The notes beneath the pieces were generated by a model, which was not told the DNA's origin, did not search any database, and was given only the letters and a program-made list of their open reading frames with translations. From Oscillospiraceae bacterium (GTDB lineage: Bacteria > Bacillota_A > Clostridia > Oscillospirales > Oscillospiraceae), in assembly GCA_902795095.1 (NCBI GenBank), contig CADBKB010000009.1:1-21461 (forward strand): a stretch of 21,461 nt of DNA. The letters are read 5' to 3'. Below are positions 17,102 through 21,461 of the stretch, in pieces; position 1 is the first letter of the stretch; each line of letters begins with the position of its first letter. The position numbers and the translations under genes are program-made.

Positions 17102-17803
17102 ATGGCAAACGTAGTGATCACCGGAGGCAGCCGCGGCATCGGCGCCGCGGCGGTGCGGGAGTTCCGCGGGCGCGGCGATCGGGTCCGGTTTCTCTATGCC
17201 AAAAGCCGTGAAAAGGCGGAGGCCCTGGCGCTTGCAACCGGGGCCGAGGCCATAGAATGCGACGTGACCGATCCGAAAACTGTGGCGGAGGTTTTTGCGC
17301 AGCTTGGCGAGATCGACGTGCTGATCCTCAACGCCGGGATCGCCCACCAGGGCCTCATCACCGACATCGGCGAGGCGCAGTGGCACAGACTCTTTGAGGT
17401 CAACGTCCACGGCATGTACCGCTGCATCTGCGCTGCCCTGCCGGGGATGATCCGGCGACAGGCGGGCGCGATCATCACCGTGGCGTCCATGTGGGGCCAG
17501 GTGGGCGCGAGCTGCGAGGTGTGCTACTCCGCCACGAAGGGGGCGATCATCGCCATGACCAAGGCCCTGGCGCAGGAGCTTGGCCCGTCGAACATCCGGG
17601 TCAACTGCGTCGCCCCGGGCCTCATCACCACCGACATGACCGCGAATCTCACCGCGGACGACCTGCGCGAGCTCCACGAAGCCACGCCCCTGGGCCGCAG
17701 CGGCACGCCGGAGGATGTGGCGAAGGCCATGGTCTATCTGGCGGACGCCGGGTTCGTCACCGGGCAGGTCCTGGCCGTCAACGGCGGGTTTGTAATCACT
17801 TGA
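17102..17803 (+). CDS. ymfI: Short-chain dehydrogenase/reductase, likely EF-P 5-aminopentanone reductase (YmfI type)
   Basis: This 233-residue protein is a classical SDR: NAD(P) motif TGGSRGIG (7-14), NAG motif, catalytic S129, Y142 and K146 in YSATK, and the C-terminal NGGF end. The segments LNAGIAHQGLITDI and SMWGQVGASCEV recall Bacillus YmfI, which reduces 5-aminopentanone on elongation factor P, more than fatty-acid FabG. No fatty-acid genes are nearby. An AGGAGG site precedes ATG. It sits right behind a terminator, so its promoter must lie upstream within the S1 gene or it depends on readthrough. The SDR call is firm; the EF-P role is inference from remembered motifs. Confidence 0.85.
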   Translation: MANVVITGGSRGIGAAAVREFRGRGDRVRFLYAKSREKAEALALATGAEAIECDVTDPKTVAEVFAQLGEIDVLILNAGIAHQGLITDIGEAQWHRLFEVNVHGMYRCICAALPGMIRRQAGAIITVASMWGQVGASCEVCYSATKGAIIAMTKALAQELGPSNIRVNCVAPGLITTDMTANLTADDLRELHEATPLGRSGTPEDVAKAMVYLADAGFVTGQVLAVNGGFVIT

Positions 17804-17828
17804 GACAGGCGGCTGACCGCCTTAAAAT
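17800..17828 (+). promoter_or_regulatory. Candidate promoter for the threonine-aldolase gene
   Basis: TTGAGA (17800-17805), 17 bases and TAAAAT (17823-17828) overlap the SDR stop codon. The spacer is filled by a hairpin-forming palindrome (AGGCGG-CTGA-CCGCCT, 17807-17822), which may be an operator. The start codon follows 21 bases later. Confidence 0.45.
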
Positions 17829-17849
17829 ATAAAAACGAGGAAACAGAGC

Positions 17850-18881
17850 ATGGAAAAGTTATATTTTGCCTCAGATTATCAGGAAGGAGCTCATCCGGCG
17901 ATCATGGCGCGGCTGTGCGAAACGAATCTGCAAAGAACCGAGGGCTACGGTACCGACGCCATCTGCGCCGACGCACGGGAAAAGATCCGCGCTGCCTGCG
18001 GCTGTCCGGAGGCTGCGGTGCATTTTCTTGTCGGCGGCACCCAGACCAACGCCACCGTGATCGACGCCCTGTTGCGTTCTTACCAGGGAGTGATCGCGGC
18101 GGAGACAGGACACATCAGCACCCATGAGGCCGGCGCCATCGAGTTCGGCGGCCACAAGGTGCTGACCCTGCCCCACCGCCTCGGCAAGATCGACGCCGAA
18201 GCCATCCGCGCCTGCTGCGAGACCTACTGGAACGACGGAAACCATGAGCATATGGTCATGCCCGGCATGGTCTATCTCTCCCAGCCCACGGAGTTCGGCA
18301 CGCTCTACTCCCTGGCGGAGCTGACCGCCATCAGCGAGGTGTGCGGGGCCTACCACATCCCCCTGTATGTCGACGGGGCGCGGCTGGCCTATGCCCTGGC
18401 CTGCGGAGAAAACGATGTGGGCCTCGAGGATCTGGCCCGGCTTTGCGACGTGTTTTATATCGGCGGGACCAAGTGCGGCGCCCTGCTGGGCGAGGCGGTG
18501 GTTATCCCCGACCCGGACCTGATCCCCCGGTTCTTCACCATTGTCAAGCAGCACGGCGCATTGCTGGCCAAAGGCCGGGTGCTGGGCATCCAGTTCGACA
18601 CTCTGTTTACCGACGGCCTGTACCTGCGCATCGGCGTGCCCGCCATCCGCGCGGCGGACGCCATCCGCGCCGCACTTCGGCGCGCCGGCTATGCGCTGGC
18701 CTTCGATTCGCCCACCAATCAGGTGTTCGTGATTCTGGAAAACGGCGAAATGGAGCGTCTGGCCCGGCGGGTGGAGTTCAGCTTCTGGGAAAAAATTGAT
18801 GAAGCCCATACCGTCGTCCGTCTTGCCGCCAGCTGGGCAACCACCGATGCGGACGTGGAGAAGCTGGCCCTCGCGCTGTGA
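17850..18881 (+). CDS. Threonine aldolase-family PLP enzyme
   Basis: Low-specificity threonine aldolases split L-threonine or allo-threonine into glycine and acetaldehyde using pyridoxal phosphate. The 343-residue protein is a fold-type-I PLP enzyme of the beta-eliminating lyase group. It starts with FASDYQEGAHPAI and has YGTDAI, VGGTQTNATVIDALL and HISTHEAGAIEFGGHKV. It also has VYLSQPTEFGTLYSLAEL, VDGARLAYAL (the PLP-ring aspartate) and FYIGGTKCGALLGEA with the Schiff-base lysine K208. The C-terminal domain ends in a typical short helix. A GAGGAAA ribosome site precedes ATG. Related aminotransferase-like activities cannot be excluded. Confidence 0.9.
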   Translation: MEKLYFASDYQEGAHPAIMARLCETNLQRTEGYGTDAICADAREKIRAACGCPEAAVHFLVGGTQTNATVIDALLRSYQGVIAAETGHISTHEAGAIEFGGHKVLTLPHRLGKIDAEAIRACCETYWNDGNHEHMVMPGMVYLSQPTEFGTLYSLAELTAISEVCGAYHIPLYVDGARLAYALACGENDVGLEDLARLCDVFYIGGTKCGALLGEAVVIPDPDLIPRFFTIVKQHGALLAKGRVLGIQFDTLFTDGLYLRIGVPAIRAADAIRAALRRAGYALAFDSPTNQVFVILENGEMERLARRVEFSFWEKIDEAHTVVRLAASWATTDADVEKLALAL

Positions 18882-18953
18882 GGTCTGCGCCGCAGGTCCC
18901 TTGGGCCCACGCCGTAAACGGATGACGGGACAGATAACAACAGATAACAAATG

Positions 18954-18991
18954 CAGCCAAACGCCGCCGGAGCTCCGGCGGCGTTTGGCTG
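18954..18991. terminator. Long-stem terminator between convergent genes
   Basis: A perfect 17-bp stem (18954-18970 with 18975-18991, loop AGCT) lies between the aldolase gene (+) and the phosphatase gene (-). The + side continues TATTTCTTCATTATTATTTT; the reverse side continues ATTTGTTATC. It probably stops transcription from both. Confidence 0.82.
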
Positions 18992-19004
18992 TATTTCTTC
19001 ATTA

Positions 19005-19457
19005 TTATTTTGTCAGATGTTCCAGCAGGGCGCGGCAGCCTTCGGTGACATCGTCCCAGGTGGCGTCGAAGTCGCCGGTGTACCAGGGATCGGCCACGCT
19101 GCGGCTGTAGCCTGTATAGTCCAGCAGCATGCGGATCTTGCCCACCCGGTCCCCGCCGCACATGCGCGTCATATTGCGGATATTCCAGTTGTCCATGCCG
19201 ATGAGCAGGTCATAGTTCCGGTAGTCCGCGCGGGTCATCTGGCGGGCGCGCTTGCCGTCGCAGCGGATGCCGTGCTCTAAAAGCTTGCGCCGGGCGGGAG
19301 GATAGACGGGATTTCCGAGCTCCTCGGTGCTGGTGGCGGCGGAGGCGATCTCAAACTGATCGGCCAGCCCCGCTTTTTTCACCATGTCCTTCATCACAAA
19401 TTCCGCCATGGGGCTGCGGCAGATATTGCCGTGGCAAACAAAAAGTAACTTTATCAT
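19005..19457 (-). CDS. Low-molecular-weight protein tyrosine phosphatase
   Basis: The 150-residue protein has the full family signature at its N-terminus: CHGNICRS with nucleophile C8 and phosphate-binding R14. The acid/base segment VADPWYTGDF carries D123. It removes phosphate from tyrosine (or arginine) of proteins in the cytoplasm. In Bacillus such enzymes (YfkJ, YwlE) act in stress control. The start has an AAAGG stretch upstream. The bases just upstream are AT-rich and belong to, or border, the integrated element, so its own promoter may have been separated by the insertion. It converges on the aldolase gene. Confidence 0.94.
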   Translation of the reverse strand: MIKLLFVCHGNICRSPMAEFVMKDMVKKAGLADQFEIASAATSTEELGNPVYPPARRKLLEHGIRCDGKRARQMTRADYRNYDLLIGMDNWNIRNMTRMCGGDRVGKIRMLLDYTGYSRSVADPWYTGDFDATWDDVTEGCRALLEHLTK

Positions 19458-19483
19458 GTGTTTATAAACCTTTGTAGTTCTAT

Positions 19484-19540
19484 TTTGCGTTAAAAATCAA
19501 ATAAAATGATTAATTTTGAATTACGCAATTCTACGTAATT
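19484..19540. other. AT-rich junction with a candidate integration site and inverted repeat
   Basis: Between the phosphatase start and the integrase stop are 130 bases without a gene. TTTT-GCGTT-AAAAA (about 19484-19497) resembles the T-rich/A-rich targets preferred by Tn916-type integrases. An inverted repeat AATTACG...CGTAATT (about 19519-19525 and 19534-19540) with repeated AATTCT could be an integrase arm site. These are suggestions only; positions may be off by one base. Confidence 0.35.
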
Positions 19541-19587
19541 CTTTGCTAGTTCACAGCCAAATGGTGTAAATCTGGTGTACGCCGTTT

Positions 19588-20763
19588 TTAGTATAAACCC
19601 GCAGCAGATGAATACTTTTGAAATGATTTTTCCGCTGCCTCGTAGTCCAGATGGGTGTAGATTTTGAGCGTTGTTCCAACATCAGAATGACCCATGAGAT
19701 ACTGCAATTCCTTGACGGGAATCCCGGCTCTGGCAAGCTTCGTGCAGAAGGTGTGCCGCAGAACGTGAGGCGTTACAACGAGCTGATCAATATGGGATTC
19801 ATTGTAATGATCTACGATCCGCTTCAGTGCATGCTCAAAATGACCTGCTACCTTGGGCTTTTCATCCTTGTCCAAAAACAGGAAACCGCTTTTTCCTTCC
19901 ACCATGATTTCAACCTTCGGCTTCGGGCGATCCCGCAGGACCCGCTTAAATGCCTGATACACTTCGTTGCTCATGGGGATAAATCGATTGCCGCTCTCGG
20001 TTTTCGGCTTTTCCAGATAATACTCGCACGGTCCGGCAAATTTTGTGCGTACCAGCTGCCGTTCAACATGGATTCTCCGGTTGGTAAAATCCAGGTCTGA
20101 AATGGTCAGGCCGCACAGTTCGCTGATTCGCAGGCCGGTTCCCAGCAGAATCACAACAGGGTCATAATACACTCGGCTGTGCTTGCCTTCACGGATATAA
20201 TCCAGGAACTTCTTCTCTTCCGCCGGCGTCAGGGGTTTGCGTTCGACGCTGTCATTCGGAACGATGGTGGTCAGGGTAAACGAAAAGGGATTCTTTTTCA
20301 GAATGTCTTCCTCTACTGCCATGTCAAAGGCCGGACGCAGGACGCCACGGATGGATTGGATCGTGCTGTATCGGCGCCCGTCGTTTTTCAGCTTGATAAA
20401 CCACTCTTTGGCGTCGGAGGGCTTGATTGTCTTGATCTGACGGTAGGAGAAGGGTTCTTTCTCCAGAATGTTGAGCACGAAATTGTAACCCACCCGCGTG
20501 TTGTATCGCATCCCCTGTTTCTGGGACAGGTATTTCTTGACCAGTTCGAGCAGGGTCAGTTTTCCGGCGCAGTAATCCAGACCGTCGTCGATCGCCGTTT
20601 GAATGTCCGACTCCTTTTCCCTTAATTCTTTCAGAGTCGGAGCATAAATATATTTCCGCTTCCCTTTGAAATCGGTGTATCGAAACTGATAATTGCCGTT
20701 GGAACGTTGGCTTTCGCCGTCTTTTAGTATTCTACCTTTTTTGTCTTTGCGCTTTTCAGACAT
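19588..20763 (-). CDS. int: Tn916-family tyrosine recombinase (integrase)
   Basis: The enzyme cuts and rejoins DNA through a tyrosine to insert or excise the element. ATG at 20763 is chosen because a perfect AAGGAGG lies 7-8 bases before it and MSEKRKDKKGRIL matches the known start of Tn916 Int (MSEKRRD-RGRIL). Of 391 residues, about 1-70 form the arm-binding domain (GESQR, NYQFRYTD), about 70-170 the core-binding domain (TIKPSDAKEW, KKNPF). The rest is catalytic: R212 (GTGLRISEL), K254 (PKTESG), H333 and R336 (TPHVLRHTFC), H359 (MGHSD) and nucleophile Y369 (IYTHL). All catalytic residues are present. Xis lies just upstream, separated by a hairpin. Confidence 0.95.
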   Translation of the reverse strand: MSEKRKDKKGRILKDGESQRSNGNYQFRYTDFKGKRKYIYAPTLKELREKESDIQTAIDDGLDYCAGKLTLLELVKKYLSQKQGMRYNTRVGYNFVLNILEKEPFSYRQIKTIKPSDAKEWFIKLKNDGRRYSTIQSIRGVLRPAFDMAVEEDILKKNPFSFTLTTIVPNDSVERKPLTPAEEKKFLDYIREGKHSRVYYDPVVILLGTGLRISELCGLTISDLDFTNRRIHVERQLVRTKFAGPCEYYLEKPKTESGNRFIPMSNEVYQAFKRVLRDRPKPKVEIMVEGKSGFLFLDKDEKPKVAGHFEHALKRIVDHYNESHIDQLVVTPHVLRHTFCTKLARAGIPVKELQYLMGHSDVGTTLKIYTHLDYEAAEKSFQKYSSAAGLY

Positions 20764-20783
20764 AAAAACCTCCTTAAAAAAAG

Positions 20784-20831
20784 AAAAGCGCCTGATTTGA
20801 TAACCTAAGTATATCATAATCAGGCGCTTTT
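20784..20831 (-). promoter_or_regulatory. Hairpin between xis and int (terminator/attenuator) with an embedded -10-like box
   Basis: A perfect 14-bp stem (AAAAGCGCCTGATT at 20784-20797 with 20818-20831) extends into the loop by TGATA/TATCA with one bulged T. On the reverse strand it is followed by CTTTTTTT, as in a terminator, just before the int ribosome site. The loop side holds TGA-TATACT (20816-20808), an extended -10-like sequence without a good -35 box. Confidence 0.6.
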
Positions 20832-20851
20832 GCATAGATTAAAAAATGTAT

Positions 20852-21049
20852 TCAAATGGAATAGCTCTTTTCCAGAAACGACTCAAAAGGCTTTCGCTTG
20901 ATCAGTCGCTTGGACCCGACCCACAACACAAAAGGACAATTTTGCTCGTTGCTGATTTCACGCAGCCGATTGATGCCGATATTGCTGTAGGCAGCAGCTT
21001 CCTCAAGGGTAAGGTTTGCCTTTTCCCAGACGGGAACGTCATTTTTCAT
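20852..21049 (-). CDS. xis: Tn916-family excisionase
   Basis: The 65-residue protein resembles Tn916 Xis along its length: a start with VPVWEKANLTLEEAAAYSNIG, then INRLREI and an end with GSKRLIKRKPFESFLEKSYSI. This is a winged-helix/MerR-like DNA-binding fold that bends DNA at the element ends and turns the integrase toward excision. GGAGG lies 8 bases before ATG. It is directly upstream of int on the same strand, as in Tn916, with a terminator-like hairpin between them. Confidence 0.9.
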   Translation of the reverse strand: MKNDVPVWEKANLTLEEAAAYSNIGINRLREISNEQNCPFVLWVGSKRLIKRKPFESFLEKSYSI

Positions 21050-21081
21050 TTACATGCCTCCTTTCCCGCTCTCTTTAAGAA

Positions 21082-21097
21082 GCGTAATAGCGTAATA
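21082..21097. repeat. Tandem 8-base repeat
   Basis: GCGTAATA occurs twice in direct succession. It lies between xis and the nested palindrome in the gene-free stretch 21050-21202. It could be part of a protein-binding site; two copies alone are weak evidence. Confidence 0.4.
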
Positions 21098-21115
21098 TAA
21101 ATAAGGGAATACGCG

Positions 21116-21179
21116 AAATATCCGTACTTGCGTACATCTGTACCGGAAACGGTACGCTGGTACGCAAGTACGGATATTT
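21116..21179. repeat. 64-base nested palindrome
   Basis: The outer arms are a perfect 20-base inverted repeat (21116-21135 with 21160-21179). Inside is a second perfect inverted repeat GTACCG-GAAA-CGGTAC (21140-21155), flanked by four-base loops. The unit lies between the primase and xis genes. No T run follows either arm, so a simple terminator is less likely than a cruciform or protein-binding site, such as an origin or a transfer site. Confidence 0.8.
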
Positions 21180-21202
21180 GATGATGTTTATTTATTATTA
21201 TT

Positions 21203-21461
21203 TCAAAGGATTGTGGGCAGTACGGAACGGATGCCCCAGAAGCCGCGCACACGCTTCCCATCCGGCAGGCGGATGTTGTTGGTGGCCTCAAGATTGTAGG
21301 TGTCCTGGTTTTCGGAAAGGAACAGCCAGAAGCTGCGCTGGGACAGCGGCTTCATTGCGTTGTCGGTGCACCACTGCTCGTAGATCGAGTAGAGCTGCCT
21401 CGAACTGATCTCCTCATCGGCCTTCAGCTCGATATATCCCTCCGAGGCCATGAACTCCACC
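21203..21461 (-). CDS. C-terminal part of a probable P4-type phage/plasmid primase (N-terminus outside window)
   Basis: The reverse frame is open to the right edge; 86 codons are visible and the start is not in the window. The segment SSRQLYSIYEQWCTDNAMKPLSQRSFWLFLSEN resembles the winged-helix tail of P4-family primase/helicases (LY..Y..WC..N....S...F...L). It is followed by RVRGFWGIRSV, also common near their ends. Such proteins start and unwind replication of satellites and plasmids. The ATPase and primase domains cannot be checked here, so this is a moderate call. Confidence 0.6.
   Translation of the reverse strand, partial: VEFMASEGYIELKADEEISSRQLYSIYEQWCTDNAMKPLSQRSFWLFLSENQDTYNLEATNNIRLPDGKRVRGFWGIRSVLPTIL

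Larger units (their letters stand above)
19459..21461. mobile_element. Left end of an integrated element with Tn916-type Int/Xis and a P4-type primase (continues beyond window)
   Basis: From about 19459 base composition changes from GC-rich to AT-rich. The reverse-strand genes are a Tn916-like tyrosine recombinase, a Tn916-like excisionase and the end of a probable primase. No conjugation gene is visible in this part. The host border probably lies between 19458 and 19587, where no core repeat can be proven because the other end is outside the window. Confidence 0.78.

Noticed and set aside
17871..18950. 359-codon reverse frame opposite the aldolase gene
   Set aside because: Low-complexity shadow; it also crosses the terminator region.
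18931..18950. Tandem CAGATAACAA pair before the 18954-18991 terminator
   Set aside because: Only two 10-base copies with no neighbours; probably chance or slippage, not a CRISPR or iteron array.

Overview
The window looks like chromosomal DNA from a GC-rich, endospore-forming Clostridia, probably a gut Oscillospiraceae-type Firmicute. Evidence: Firmicutes-style AGGAGG ribosome sites and extended -10 promoters; a yabP-yabQ-divIC-S1 sporulation/division cluster; an lspA-rluA pair; SLH domains of the CTR(A/G)Q.VTFLWRA type; and a Tn916-type integrase module at the right end. No rRNA, tRNA or CRISPR array was seen. The assignment is inferred from gene content only.

Left third (1-9160). A reverse-strand secreted protein, cut by the left edge, joins YD-type repeats, three SLH domains and a ChvE-like sugar-binding domain. 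Upstream of it are a zinc-ribbon membrane protein and a 930-residue protein that fuses an ECF-sigma-like N-terminus to a membrane helix and a large outer domain. A divergent promoter region separates these from lspA and an RluA-type pseudouridine synthase (+). Next, on the reverse strand, come an MBOAT O-acyltransferase and a partner SGNH-fold protein whose catalytic Ser and His are both replaced.

Middle (9161-15547). A dicarboxylate/amino-acid:cation symporter (+) is followed by an autoregulated-looking cassette of a small XRE regulator and a DUF2178-like membrane protein. The reverse-strand operon uvrA-radC-rlmH follows, with overlapping or nearly touching genes.

Right third (15548-19457). 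yabP-yabQ-divIC-S1 protein (+) form a conserved sporulation/cell-division operon behind a sigma-E-like promoter. Then come an SDR reductase resembling YmfI (EF-P 5-aminopentanone reductase), a threonine-aldolase-family PLP enzyme, and a convergent low-molecular-weight protein tyrosine phosphatase.

Right end (about 19458-21461). Base composition drops to AT-rich and an integrated element begins: Tn916-like Int, Tn916-like Xis, a 64-base nested palindrome and the C-terminus of a probable P4-type primase that runs off the window.

Most promising for novelty: the SLH/sugar-receptor fusion, the membrane-anchored sigma-like protein, the catalytically dead SGNH partner of the MBOAT protein, and the Int/Xis/primase element with its nested palindrome.
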